Notes: generated from the letters alone by a model not told the origin. DNA of 34,611 bases from Bacteroidales bacterium (GCA_004557405.1 SFDZ01000018.1:1-34611), one strand, 5' to 3'; numbered from the stretch's first letter, positions 25,074 to 34,584 are shown. Numbers and translations are program-made.

Positions 25074-26774
25074 ATGTTACTGCAATTTTTCACGCTTTTG
25101 GGAGCCTTGGGCATGTTTCTTTACGGCATGAACCTGATGAGTTCCGGCCTGCAAAAAGCGGCGGGCAATCGTCTTCGACATTTCTTATCGGCCATGACCT
25201 CTAATCGGTTCACGAGTGTGCTGACCGGTTTGACCATCACGGCCATCATCCAATCGTCGAGCGCCACGACAGTGATGGTCGTCGGCTTTGTCAATGCCGG
25301 TCTGTTGGCACTCGGCCAAGCCATCGGCGTCATCATGGGTGCCAACATCGGCACCACCGTTACGGCGTGGCTCATTTCGTTGCTGGGTTTCAAAATGGAC
25401 ATTTCCATTCTGGCCGTGCCGCTGATGGCCGTTGGTTTTGTGCTGAGCATTGCCAAACGAGAGCAACACAAACACATTGGCGAGTGCATCGTAGGTTTTT
25501 CGCTGTTGTTTTTGGGCTTATCGCTGATGAAAAATTCCGTACCCGATTTGAGCCAAAACCCCGAAATTCTTTCGTTCATCACCCGTTGGACGGGTTTCGG
25601 ATTCGGGTCGATACTCATTTTTTTGGTCATCGGCACGCTACTCACGCTCGTGCTGCAATCGTCGAGCGCCACCATGGCACTCACCCTGATTATGATGAGC
25701 ATGGGTTGGATTCCGTTCGAGATGGCGGCCGCCATGGTGTTGGGCGAAAACATCGGCACTACTATCACGGCCAACATAGCCGCAGCCGTGGCCAACGTCA
25801 ATGCGAAACGTGCAGCGTTGGCACACTCGTTTTTCAATCTTTTTGGTGTGATATGGGCGCTGTGCTTGTACCGACCGTTCTTATCGCTCATCGGGCTGAT
25901 TATCAGCGGAATGGGTTATCCGAATCCGGTCGAGACGAACTACACGGCCGGCATCGATCCCACTTCACCCGAATCGACAGCGGCACTCTATGGCATCGCC
26001 ATGTTGCACACACTGTTCAACGTCATCAACACCTGCATACTCGTTTGGTTTGTGCCACAATTAGAGAAGATTGTAACCGCCATCATCAAATCGAAGCAGA
26101 GCGCCGACGACGAGATATTCAAACTCAAATTCATACAAGCCGGTCCGATGGTAACGGCCGAATTGGCCATCGGTCAGGCACAAAACGAGATTGTACACTT
26201 TGCACAAATATCGCGCAAAGGATTGGCGTACGTCAATGCGGCGGTGCAAGCCACCACACCCGGCGACTTCGACACCTACTGCGGCAAATTGGTGAAATAC
26301 GAAGAGATTGCCGACCGTATCGAGTACGAAATTGCCACGTTTTTGCGCGCCATTCCCGAAGGTAGCATCAGCGAACACACACGCCAACGCATCACGGCCA
26401 TGTACAAAATCGTTGGCGAATTGGAACGTTTGGGCGATTCGGGCGAAGCAATAAGCCGCATACTGTCGCGAAGGAACGCACACAAACAAGTTTTTTCGCC
26501 ACAATACATCGCCAACATCGAGTCGATGATTGCACTTGTGGACAAAGCCTACGAGGTAATGATTGCCAACTTGGAAAACAACGGCACCCTGCAAGCCGCC
26601 ATCGACAGCGAAATTGCCATCAACACACTGCGCAACAACTTGCGCGACGAGGCTGTTACCGACAAAAATGTGGCCTACCAAAACAGCGCCTACTACATGG
26701 ACGTCGTTTCGGAATTGGAACGTATGGGCGACTACATCATCAATGTGTCGGAAGCCGTGCACGGCAAAAAATAA
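25074..26774 (+). CDS. Na/Pi cotransporter family protein with PhoU-like domain
   Basis: The 566-residue protein has two inverted Na/Pi-cotransport repeats, each with the QSSSAT signature (IIQSSSATTVM and LVLQSSSATMAL) and GANIGTT or GENIGTT. A C-terminal PhoU-like helical domain follows (about residues 350-560) with repeated ELERLGD and ELERMGDY helices. It probably moves phosphate with sodium across the inner membrane, with the PhoU part as a regulator. It stands alone and ends at a bidirectional terminator. Confidence 0.9.
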   Translation: MLLQFFTLLGALGMFLYGMNLMSSGLQKAAGNRLRHFLSAMTSNRFTSVLTGLTITAIIQSSSATTVMVVGFVNAGLLALGQAIGVIMGANIGTTVTAWLISLLGFKMDISILAVPLMAVGFVLSIAKREQHKHIGECIVGFSLLFLGLSLMKNSVPDLSQNPEILSFITRWTGFGFGSILIFLVIGTLLTLVLQSSSATMALTLIMMSMGWIPFEMAAAMVLGENIGTTITANIAAAVANVNAKRAALAHSFFNLFGVIWALCLYRPFLSLIGLIISGMGYPNPVETNYTAGIDPTSPESTAALYGIAMLHTLFNVINTCILVWFVPQLEKIVTAIIKSKQSADDEIFKLKFIQAGPMVTAELAIGQAQNEIVHFAQISRKGLAYVNAAVQATTPGDFDTYCGKLVKYEEIADRIEYEIATFLRAIPEGSISEHTRQRITAMYKIVGELERLGDSGEAISRILSRRNAHKQVFSPQYIANIESMIALVDKAYEVMIANLENNGTLQAAIDSEIAINTLRNNLRDEAVTDKNVAYQNSAYYMDVVSELERMGDYIINVSEAVHGKK

Positions 26775-26790
26775 GCCGACCGACAGCCAC

Positions 26791-26830
26791 AAAAAAAAGG
26801 CCTTCCCGACTAAACGAGAAGGCTTTTTTT
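26791..26830. terminator. Bidirectional terminator, Na/Pi gene and DUF4465 gene
   Basis: An A run and GCCTTC (26800-26805) face GAAGGC (26818-26823) and a T run, with a 12-base loop. It lies between convergent genes and would end both transcripts. Confidence 0.85.
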
Positions 26831-26852
26831 ACGCACATTTTGCGGTATGTGT

Positions 26853-27578
26853 TTATTCGTATTTCAGATTGTCGAGGCAGACATAAGCCGGTGTGTTAAG
26901 GCCCCAATCGCCCTTGTCGGTGCCATCGATTGTGAAATAGATGTCGGTTACGGCACCCAATGCCGACAAATCGACCGATGTCCAAGTGTCGCAAATAAAG
27001 GTTTTGCCGTCGCGGAAATCGGCCAGATAGAAATCGAGGCTGTCAGTGCGGGTGTCGCCATTTTGCCCAATAATGGTTACTTTGAACCAATCGCCGGCGG
27101 CACAAGCCTTGCTAATAGCATCGCCCTCTTTCAGCGACCAATAGGTGTAGGTCGAATTGGTCAGGCTGACGCTTTTTGGCGACACGGCTTTGGTAAATTG
27201 GATGCGGGCATTTTGCGCGCTCCACGCGCTGTAGTACAGCACAGCAAATTGTTTGGAGTTGTCGGCACCGCCATCGGCATAAACGCTATACTCGTTCGAG
27301 TATCCGCGCGTCTGCTTGTCCGTTTTCGACGAAACATAGAATCCGCCGTTGCAATAACCATAATTGAAAAGGCTGTCGAACACATAGTCGTTCACAAAAA
27401 ACGCGCCGTCCACAAGTTTTCCGCCCGAAAAATCGGAACCGTTCCAATAGCCGGTCGAATCCAAAGCCACGTTTTCGAAAGTAACAACTGTTGCGTTGTC
27501 AACCGGTTCGTTGTTCGGTTCGCAAGCAACGAATGTGGCAGCCAAAGCCGCCAAACAGATGAAATGTAATTTTTTCAT
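26853..27578 (-). CDS. DUF4465 lipoprotein
   Basis: The 241-residue product has a lipoprotein signal peptide ending FVAC with Cys19 as the lipidated residue, followed by acidic and Asn residues (EPNNEP). The DUF4465 domain is recognised by VTFENVALDSTGYWNGSDFSG, the YSNEYSVYADGG segment and the ending DWGLNTPAYVCLDNLKY. The family is Bacteroidota-typical and probably a beta-sandwich. The gene follows nrdG by 41 nt with no TAnnTTTG promoter or terminator between, so it seems to belong to the B12-controlled nrdDG transcript. A cobalamin-binding role would fit but is only a hypothesis. Confidence 0.82.
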   Translation of the reverse strand: MKKLHFICLAALAATFVACEPNNEPVDNATVVTFENVALDSTGYWNGSDFSGGKLVDGAFFVNDYVFDSLFNYGYCNGGFYVSSKTDKQTRGYSNEYSVYADGGADNSKQFAVLYYSAWSAQNARIQFTKAVSPKSVSLTNSTYTYWSLKEGDAISKACAAGDWFKVTIIGQNGDTRTDSLDFYLADFRDGKTFICDTWTSVDLSALGAVTDIYFTIDGTDKGDWGLNTPAYVCLDNLKYE

Positions 27579-27619
27579 AATGCTTTGATTGTTAAATTGT
27601 TAATTATAAAATAGTTGAG

Positions 27620-28093
27620 TTATTCCGTAAATTCCTTTTTCGGCCCAAACCGATCGGTGATATCATGCATTTGTCCGCATTCGATGCGAAACAACCTCTG
27701 ATTGGTTGTGGGCGACTTCAGTCCGCCGCGTTCGGCGATGTAAGGACCAAGTTTGATAAAATCGAAATGCGCCGTATCGATGGTGTCCGGCAAAGCGGCG
27801 CGCCCCGAATACCATGCCGATTTTTTGCCTTTCATCCGGATGTGTGCCGCCAGTGCGTTTACCGCTGCAGGGTCGGCATCGCCGCCCATCAGGCAGACGC
27901 AGGTAACGGCTGCACCATACTTCTCGAGCAGCGTATCGACCTCCGAAGCAGTCAATGCGTCGCCGATGTCGTCGGCCAAATGCGGACTATGGCATCCCGC
28001 ACACCCACACGGACAGTTACTGATGTTGATGGCCAGCGTTACCTCGTCCGGGATCTCCTGAAAAACAATATCGAAATCGGTGTATTTCAGCAT
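27620..28093 (-). CDS. nrdG: Anaerobic ribonucleotide reductase activating protein NrdG
   Basis: The 157-residue radical-SAM enzyme installs the glycyl radical in NrdD. The CX3CX2C cluster motif is CPCGCAGC in ISNCPCGCAGCHSPHL, with an extra Cys between the first two ligands. Further family features are VCLMGGDADP and FIKLGPY. The start MLKYTDFDIVFQEIP at 28093 fits homologues; the frame is open six codons further up. Start and nrdD stop overlap as ATGCTGA, so translation is coupled to nrdD. Confidence 0.92.
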   Translation of the reverse strand: MLKYTDFDIVFQEIPDEVTLAINISNCPCGCAGCHSPHLADDIGDALTASEVDTLLEKYGAAVTCVCLMGGDADPAAVNALAAHIRMKGKKSAWYSGRAALPDTIDTAHFDFIKLGPYIAERGGLKSPTTNQRLFRIECGQMHDITDRFGPKKEFTE

Positions 28094-30195
28094 GTTGCGT
28101 TGTCGTTCCATTTAGCGTAATGACGTTTGGCCGCTTCCACTTGCCGCGCGTGCGAAAAGTTGCTGATACGTTTCATATAGCCGATGACACGCGTCAGATA
28201 ATCGAGGTTGGCGCTGTGGCAATGCGGGCAAGCGTGCAGATAGCGTTTGTCGATGTGGCCGCAATCGTTGCACACCGTATTCGGAATGTTGAACGTGAAA
28301 TAGTTGCAACCTTCGACGGCAGCCACACGCAGCAATTGCCGATATTGCGCCTGCGACAAATGCTCCTCCAAATTGCAGTGCAACGCCGATCCGCCGGTCA
28401 GATGCTCGATGTATTTGCGCCCGTGCAGACGGAACTTGTCGATGATGTTCAACGAATCGTCCTCCACCACATAGAAGTAACTGTTGTAGCAATCGCGCGG
28501 CACCACGTAGTGGTCTTCTTTGTCCCATTTTGCATGTTTCACACCGACATTTTCGGCGGGAATCATCTCGCAGTTGAACATCACCTCTTTGGTGCGATAT
28601 TTCTTATTGTAACGCTCCACAATGCCCAAAACGCCCTGCACAAATTCGGCGTACTGCGGATTGTCGTTGATTTCGAGCCCGAGAAATTCGGCGGCTTCCA
28701 CCAAACCATTCACGCCGATGGTCAAATATTGGCGACCGATGTTGATGTAACCGGCATCGAACAGCGGTAGCATACCTTTGCTCTGAAGCGATTTCAGATT
28801 CTCGTTGTAGGCCAACTGCACTTTGTGCGTCAAATCGACAATCTCCTCCAAATAAACCTGATACGGAATGCCGTTCTTGACCGCATACTGTATGCAACGA
28901 TTCAGATTGATGGTGAGCACACTCTTCGAACCGGTCGATACACCGCCGGCGCCCAGCGTGTAACTGAAACCATTGTCCGTAATCTCGTTGCGCAGGCGGC
29001 AGCAACTCGACAACGAATCGGCATTGTCGCTCAAATAGGTGAAAAACGAATGACCCTCGGCATACATTTCGGCCGTAAAATCGGCATACTCTTTGTCTTT
29101 CACATCGCCATCTTCGGCCAACAGCGCCATCGTTTCCACGGGAAAAGTCAGCACCGTCTTGGTGCGCTCTTTGTTGAACCACTTCATAAACCGTTTTTGC
29201 AACCAACTCAGCGAATCCCAATGCGGACGCTCGCCGTTCGGAAAATAAAAGTTGCCAAACAAACTCTCGAAATAATAACGATCGTAATAGGCCACATTCC
29301 AAAACACCGACTGAAAATTACGCGCGCCCGTCGGCTGATTGATGCTGTAAACTATCTGCTCGAAACAATCGCAAATCACCTTGTCGATGGTGCGCTGCTT
29401 GTTGCTCAAATCCACCACTTTGTCGGCATGCAAATAGTAGTCGTCGCCATACTCCAAACCGATGAAATAGTTCATATACATCAAAAATTCGGGCGTGGCG
29501 CACGCACCGCTCAACATACTCGACACGATGAACACCATATTGACAAAACCACCGCAAAACGATTTCAGATTCGTCGGCGGCGTGCTGTTGCCACCTATCG
29601 AAATGGTGCCGCCGATGAGCCATGGATACATCGTAATGCTCGCGCAATAGTTGGCCAAACTCGTCTCGTCGTTTTTGTAGATGAAATGTCTGTTCAGCAG
29701 ATTTAAGTACTTGTCCGACAGTTCCTTGCCAAACATCTCTTTGATGCGGTCGGTGAGCAGACGCCGGTTCAGACGGATGAAACTCTGCTTGGGCAACTCG
29801 CCGATGAGCGTGGCTATGTTTTTGTTGGTAACATTGGCATTGGCATCGAACTTGCTGCCCGTGGCCGCATTGGCCGCATCGCAATAACTGATGAGAAAAT
29901 CCAACTTGTCGCGCGTCTCGCGGTCGTCGGCGTGGCTCTGACGATAGAGCATAAACGACTTGGCCACAGCGTAATAACGTTCCGCCATCAAAGCCACTTC
30001 CACCTGATTCTGCACATCTTCCACACTCATGCCGTTGCCTATCGACAAACGACTCAAAATGGCCGTCAGGTCGTCGTCGGTGGCAAAACTACCCACCGAC
30101 AAAAACGCTTTGGCAATGGCATTCTTGATTTTCTCCAACGAAAATGCCTCGCGTTTACCATCGCGTTTGACAATAAAAATCTCGTTCGAACTCAT
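28087..30195 (-). CDS. nrdD: Anaerobic ribonucleoside-triphosphate reductase NrdD
   Basis: The 702-residue class III reductase makes deoxynucleotides without oxygen. It has an N-terminal ATP-cone (IVKRDGKREAFSLEKIKNAI), a catalytic core with the cysteine-rich segment LSSCCRLRNE, a zinc site near the C-terminus (CNDCGH and CPHCH) and the glycyl-radical motif RVIGY with Gly672. NrdG overlaps its end. Transcription starts more than 400 nt upstream and passes through a cobalamin riboswitch, so expression should fall when B12 is abundant. Confidence 0.97.
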   Translation of the reverse strand: MSSNEIFIVKRDGKREAFSLEKIKNAIAKAFLSVGSFATDDDLTAILSRLSIGNGMSVEDVQNQVEVALMAERYYAVAKSFMLYRQSHADDRETRDKLDFLISYCDAANAATGSKFDANANVTNKNIATLIGELPKQSFIRLNRRLLTDRIKEMFGKELSDKYLNLLNRHFIYKNDETSLANYCASITMYPWLIGGTISIGGNSTPPTNLKSFCGGFVNMVFIVSSMLSGACATPEFLMYMNYFIGLEYGDDYYLHADKVVDLSNKQRTIDKVICDCFEQIVYSINQPTGARNFQSVFWNVAYYDRYYFESLFGNFYFPNGERPHWDSLSWLQKRFMKWFNKERTKTVLTFPVETMALLAEDGDVKDKEYADFTAEMYAEGHSFFTYLSDNADSLSSCCRLRNEITDNGFSYTLGAGGVSTGSKSVLTINLNRCIQYAVKNGIPYQVYLEEIVDLTHKVQLAYNENLKSLQSKGMLPLFDAGYINIGRQYLTIGVNGLVEAAEFLGLEINDNPQYAEFVQGVLGIVERYNKKYRTKEVMFNCEMIPAENVGVKHAKWDKEDHYVVPRDCYNSYFYVVEDDSLNIIDKFRLHGRKYIEHLTGGSALHCNLEEHLSQAQYRQLLRVAAVEGCNYFTFNIPNTVCNDCGHIDKRYLHACPHCHSANLDYLTRVIGYMKRISNFSHARQVEAAKRHYAKWNDNATC

Positions 30196-30411
30196 AAGAA
30201 AAACGGTTTAGTTACAACTATGTTTAATGATACTTTTCAAAAACAACAGCCAACAACCGCCTTGCACGAGAAAAACCACGACAACCCAACACTATGCCCG
30301 AAATGCCGTGCCGCTATGTGTATGAAACTTTGTGGGTGTGCGCTAAACAACAATAAACGCCCCTACGAACCCATACGCTCTATTCCGCGAAAGCGTGATG
30401 ATGACTATGGC
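30196..30411 (-). other. Leader between the cobalamin aptamer and nrdD
   Basis: This 216-nt stretch has no plausible gene on either strand. On the minus strand it opens with a small hairpin ACGCT/AGCGT just after the aptamer (about 30395-30374) and otherwise shows no strong terminator or Shine-Dalgarno sequence before the nrdD ATG. The off-switch mechanism could not be read from it. Confidence 0.5.
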
Positions 30412-30590
30412 TCTTGGCAGGTCTTCTGGCTCACTCCCGATGTGTTGCGCCTTCCCATTTTTCTTGACGAAAAAACAGTGGCAAAAGTATTGCAACCATC
30501 GTTCACGGAGTTCACAGCAGCGGGTCTGCTCAGGATTCGCACCTGATTCCCTCTTCAATTCCGCACGGCGACACCGCACGAAAACCAAGA
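30412..30590 (-). promoter_or_regulatory. Cobalamin riboswitch
   Basis: Read on the minus strand, the conserved blocks occur in order: GGAATCAGGTGCGAATCCTG, then CAGACCCGCTGCTGTGA, then GCCACTG, then GGGAAGGCGC. Last comes the B12 box AGCCAGAAGACCTGCC at 30431-30416. A closing helix forms between TCTTGG (30590-30585) and CCAAGA (30417-30412). The RNA senses adenosylcobalamin or a related B12 form. It lies 217 nt upstream of nrdD in the same direction. Confidence 0.95.
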
Positions 30591-30608
30591 CCGTAACATT
30601 TTTCGCTG

Positions 30609-30639
30609 CAAAGATAGGCAAAATTTCCGACACTGCAAC
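30609..30639 (-). promoter_or_regulatory. Promoter of the cobalamin riboswitch-nrdDG transcript
   Basis: On the minus strand GTTG (30639-30636) and TATCTTTG (30616-30609) are 19 nt apart. Transcription would begin near 30604, shortly before the aptamer. Confidence 0.75.
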
Positions 30640-30695
30640 CAAAAAGTTATGAACAACCGCAAACAAAAACAGATGCATTTTACGAGTTTTCCCGT

Positions 30696-30727
30696 ATTGT
30701 ATATTTCAAAAACTTTGTTTACCTTTG
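30696..30727 (+). promoter_or_regulatory. Promoter of the repeat surface-protein gene
   Basis: ATTG (30696-30699) and TACCTTTG (30720-30727) are 20 nt apart, leaving a leader of about 165 nt. The leader holds a hairpin CCTGAA/TTCAGG (30756-30770), an AT-rich inverted repeat (30782-30800) and an A-rich part near 30842-30868. That part shares AACATTAAACTCT and TTTGAAAC with the region before rplU. Confidence 0.7.
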
Positions 30728-30898
30728 TCGCCGAATAATAATGCCATTGCCCTCTCCTGAACCGTTCAGGGAAGGAGCAAATAATTGACTATCAGTTAAT
30801 TATAAAATAAACAGCAAAACCAACGAAAAATACGAAAACAACTTTGAAACATTAAACTCTGAAACTTTTTCTTTTTTTATAACTTAATCTTTTTTATT

Positions 30899-33800
30899 AT
30901 GAGTAAACGTAAACTTATCTCACTTTTGGGGCTGATGACCATTGTATGCAGCCTCACAGCACAAACGCAGGATGCAGTATCCGGTTTGTGGTACACATCG
31001 ACGGTCGCACGCCGTGCGCATTCCATCGACCATCGTCGGCAGCGAAGGCACCTACACGGTCGATACCATCGGTCAGAATGCTTTCAAAAGCAGCACTATC
31101 ACACTGGTGGAAATTCCCGCTACGGTAAATTTTATTGACGTATATGCTTTTAGTAGTTGCACAACATTAGCCACAATACGCTGCCACGCCACCACGCCGC
31201 CGACTTTGGGAACGATAAAAATGGTTAATATGGAGACCGGGAAATCTACCACTTTCTACCCATTTGATGCCACTCTGTTTAGCACCCTTTCACCCCAAGT
31301 GCCGGACAAGGATGCATACACAGCAGCCACCGGATGGGCAAAGTTTACTAATGGTTTTAACAACATCATCTACGACATCACGATTGCCGGCATAGAGGTA
31401 ACTGCCGAGAACAAGGACAACATCACCGGCGAAGGCATCACCGGCGCCGTGCGCTACGACAACGAAACCAACGTGCTGCTGCTCTCCGATGCCGCCATCA
31501 CCGCCGCATCAAAAACACACGGCGTCGAATTCTACGAGCCCGATTTGACCATCCGTTTGGAAGGAAAAAACACCATCTCGCCTTCCAATTACTCTTGCAT
31601 CTACGTTGGCGCAGCCGGCACCATCACCGGTCCCGGCTCGTTGGAAAACATCGGCGACATCGTTACTGCCGCCAACCTGACATTCAAAAACACAACGGTA
31701 AAAGCAGATCGCCTATACGTCGAAGATCCGGGCGGCAACGACGCCACCTTTGCGTTCGACAAAGCGTATGTTACGCTCTCCGGCGACCGCAATTATGAAA
31801 CCATCATCTGCTCCGAATTGAACTTAACCGACTGCGAGTTTCTCTATCCCGCGTCTGCGTCATTCAGCGCCACAGAAAAAGCCGTCGTGGACGCTGATGG
31901 TTATGGAATCATCGACGATATAGTCATCGGCCGCACATACGGACTCGTGGTGGGCGATGTAGAAGTTACCGACCGAAACAAAGACAACATCACCGGCGCA
32001 GCCATCACCGGCACCATCAGTTACGACAGCGAGACCTCAACCCTCACGCTCGACAATGCGTCGATTGCAGCCACAGCGGAGTTCGGCATCAAACAACTCA
32101 CAGAGTTGGACAGCCTGCACATTAACGTCGTCGGCAACGACACCGTGCGTGGTAAGGACACCCCTATTTTACTCTACACAAATACGGCTATGAGCATCAG
32201 CGGCGACGGTCATCTCTACGTCGAACTGCCTGAGTCAGAGTCGTTGCACGACTTTTCAATTGCCATTCAGTTGGAGTCGGGTGCCGCAATGACCATACGC
32301 AACACATCGCTCGAGGTGGTTTCTGCCAAACATGGTATTTGTAACATGGGCATGACGCTTGCCAAACTCGCCATCGATCACTCGATAGTATCTATCAAAT
32401 GTCCGACAGGAACGACAGCCATTGGCGGTATGGAATCGTTGGATTTGAGCGGTTGCCAAATTCTGTCGCCGGCAGACGCATACTACAACAACTGGGATAT
32501 GTATGTTTTATATAACAAAGACGATACTCCATGTTCCGAAGTATTCATCGGCCGCACATACGGCATTACGGTGGCCGGCGTATCGGTGCACGAACTCAAC
32601 AAAGATAACATCATCGGCGAAGGCATCACCGGCACCGTACGTTACGACATCGACACCAAAACCCTAACACTCGACAATGCCAAAATAGCCTCTGCGGCAA
32701 GCGCTTGTATCGACATTTCTCGAGACATAAACGTCCTGATAGAGTTGATTGGCGAAGACAGCCTCGCACAAACCGGCGGAACGAGCGCCTTGTATATAGG
32801 TCAAAACGATACGATTACCATCGCAGGCGACGGCTCGCTGGCTATCGAAAGTAGTCAGAACGGCATCAGTCTATCGTCCGCATCCCAACTGACCATCAGC
32901 GAATGCCAAGTGGCTGTAAACGGTGCAACAAAAGGCATTACCGGCATCGATGGCACAAAAGGCGAAACACTGATCCTCGACAAGGCCATCGTCCGTGCCA
33001 AGGGCACTGCACAAGGCTCCATCTGCAATTTGCAAACCTTAGACTTCAACGGTTGCAGCATTGTGTTGCCCGAATCGGCTATTTGGAAGTTGGCTAATCA
33101 TCAAATAGAGTCGAAAGATGGCTCTGTCGTAAAAGATGAAGTGGTTATTGCCCGCGTATATCCCGTTTATGTGGCCGGCGTGCAACTCAATGCTATCAAT
33201 AAGGACGACATCGCCACGGCCGCAGGCATCAGCACCGGCACCATCACCTTCGACGACGAAAACAATGTACTGACGTTGGAGAATGTCGTTCTCGAAACTG
33301 AGAAAAACGGCATCGAAACCATCGGCAGCACCGGTCTGACCATTGAACTCGTTGGCGAAAACAGCATCACATCCAATAAAAACGGCATCTCTGCCTACAC
33401 CGCCCTCACCATCGACGGCAACGGCTCCGGTAAACTCGAAATCGCAGCCGACAACACCGCATTGAGTTCGCTTAGTGAGTCGCTCGTCATCTCCAAAGCC
33501 GAGGTAACGGCATCCGGCGCGCAATACGGCATTTACGGTTCGTACAACAGCGAACTCGAAATCAGTAAGTCCACCGTCCGCGCCAAAGGCACAACACAAG
33601 GCTCCATCGCCCGTTTCAAGAGCATCACGCTGACAGGCTGCAGCATCGCTACCGAAGGTGCTACCGTTGCCCTATCCGCCGAAGACGCCACAGACTACTC
33701 CGTAATGGTTGAAGGCGCCATCGCAACCGCCGAAGTCATCATCGAGCCCAAAACCACGGCCATCGAAACGATTGCCGCCGAACAACCGCTTTTCTATGCA

Positions 33801-33941
33801 CACGACGGTCGCATCTACGGTGCCGAAGGCATGCGCATCTACACGCTGCTCGGCTTAGACGTAACGCACCTGAACGGTCAACTGAACGGCGTTTACATCG
33901 TCAAAACAGCCGACTCCGCACAAAAAATCGTTGTTCGCTGA
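30899..33941 (+). pseudogene. Frameshifted large repeat surface protein gene
   Basis: The start at 30899 encodes a good signal peptide (MSKRKLISLLGLMTIVCSLTAQ) and then QDAVSGLWYTST, but this frame runs into unrelated sequence and stops at 31138. The rest of the protein continues in another frame from about 31011 (AVRIPSTIVGSEGTYTV) to 33941. Between them a few codons (VHIDGRT) read in the third frame, so at least one small indel is present near 30992-31020. The body has an LRR_5-like start, then four units of about 190-260 residues beginning at 31371, 31938, 32559 and 33159. Each has a motif like NKDNI, GITGTVRYD and LTLDNA and looks like a beta-helix. The end (GVYIVKT, then QKIVVR) resembles a type IX secretion tail. 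Broken gene, assembly error or phase variant cannot be separated here. Confidence 0.8.
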
Positions 33942-33962
33942 TTTGTCGCAGTTGCAAAAAGC

Positions 33963-33998
33963 AAGGCTGTCTAACAAAAGTTAGACAGCCTTCTGTTT
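33963..33998 (+). terminator. Intrinsic terminator after the repeat protein gene
   Basis: AAGGCTGTCTAAC (33963-33975) and GTTAGACAGCCTT (33980-33992) form a perfect 13-pair stem with an AAAA loop, followed by TCTGTTTTT. Confidence 0.9.
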
Positions 33999-34066
33999 TT
34001 ACTCGCGCCACATACACCACCACTATCATTTATCAATTATCCACTTCATTTATGAGTATTTGGCAT

Positions 34067-34074
34067 TAAATTTG
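34067..34074 (+). promoter_or_regulatory. Promoter (-7 element) of the superoxide reductase gene
   Basis: TAAATTTG matches the -7 consensus, 36 nt before the ATG at 34111. The -33 region has no clear TTTG. Confidence 0.6.
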
Positions 34075-34110
34075 CTTTCGATAAATTGTAAACCCTTAAA
34101 TCTTACTACT

Positions 34111-34488
34111 ATGACCGAACGAAGAGAAATTTACAAGTGCTCCATTTGCGGCAATTGTGTGGAAATCGTGAACCACGGCGGCGGCCAGCTCGTCTGCTGC
34201 GGCCAACCAATGAAATGCTTAGACGGCAACACCGGCGATGCCCCCGGCGAAAAACATGTCCCTGTCGTAACAAAAGTAGAAGGCGGCTACCACGTTGCCG
34301 TAGGCTCCATAGCCCACCCCATGCAACCCGACCATTACATTCAGTGGATAGAACTGCTCACGCCTAACGAAGTATTACGCAAAGAGTTAAAGCCGGCCGA
34401 CCAACCCGAAGCCACATTTATCACTTCGGCACATGCGGTCAAAGCACGCATCTACTGCAACCTCCATGGTCTGTGGACTAATGCGTAA
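34111..34488 (+). CDS. dfx: Desulfoferrodoxin-type superoxide reductase
   Basis: The 125-residue protein reduces superoxide to hydrogen peroxide without releasing oxygen, a typical defence of anaerobes. The N-terminal desulforedoxin-like iron site is Cys10, Cys13, Cys29 and Cys30. The catalytic iron site is His49 (EKHVP), His69, His75, Cys116 and His119 (YCNLHGLW), with Lys48 next to the first ligand. Both centres are complete, so this is the two-iron form. The frame is open from 34060, but that start would overlap the -7 element; MTERREIYKC at 34111 fits homologues. Confidence 0.95.
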   Translation: MTERREIYKCSICGNCVEIVNHGGGQLVCCGQPMKCLDGNTGDAPGEKHVPVVTKVEGGYHVAVGSIAHPMQPDHYIQWIELLTPNEVLRKELKPADQPEATFITSAHAVKARIYCNLHGLWTNA

Positions 34489-34548
34489 ACAGCCCTTTAA
34501 GCACCTCTACCACCCGACCTATTTTTTCTTCAGGTTGGTGTACAGCAA

Positions 34549-34584
34549 GAAAGCCTTCACGAAAAAGAAATCGTGAAGGCTTTC
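34549..34584. terminator. Hairpin between dfx and the 5S rRNA gene
   Basis: GAAAGCCTTCACGA (34549-34562) and TCGTGAAGGCTTTC (34571-34584) form a perfect 14-pair stem with the loop AAAAGAAA. It probably ends the rRNA operon arriving on the minus strand and may also end dfx. The T tracts beyond the stem are short on either side. Confidence 0.75.

Noticed and set aside
30343..30678. A minus-strand frame of 111 codons upstream of nrdD
   Set aside because: It covers the cobalamin aptamer and the promoter, so the sequence is explained by RNA structure.
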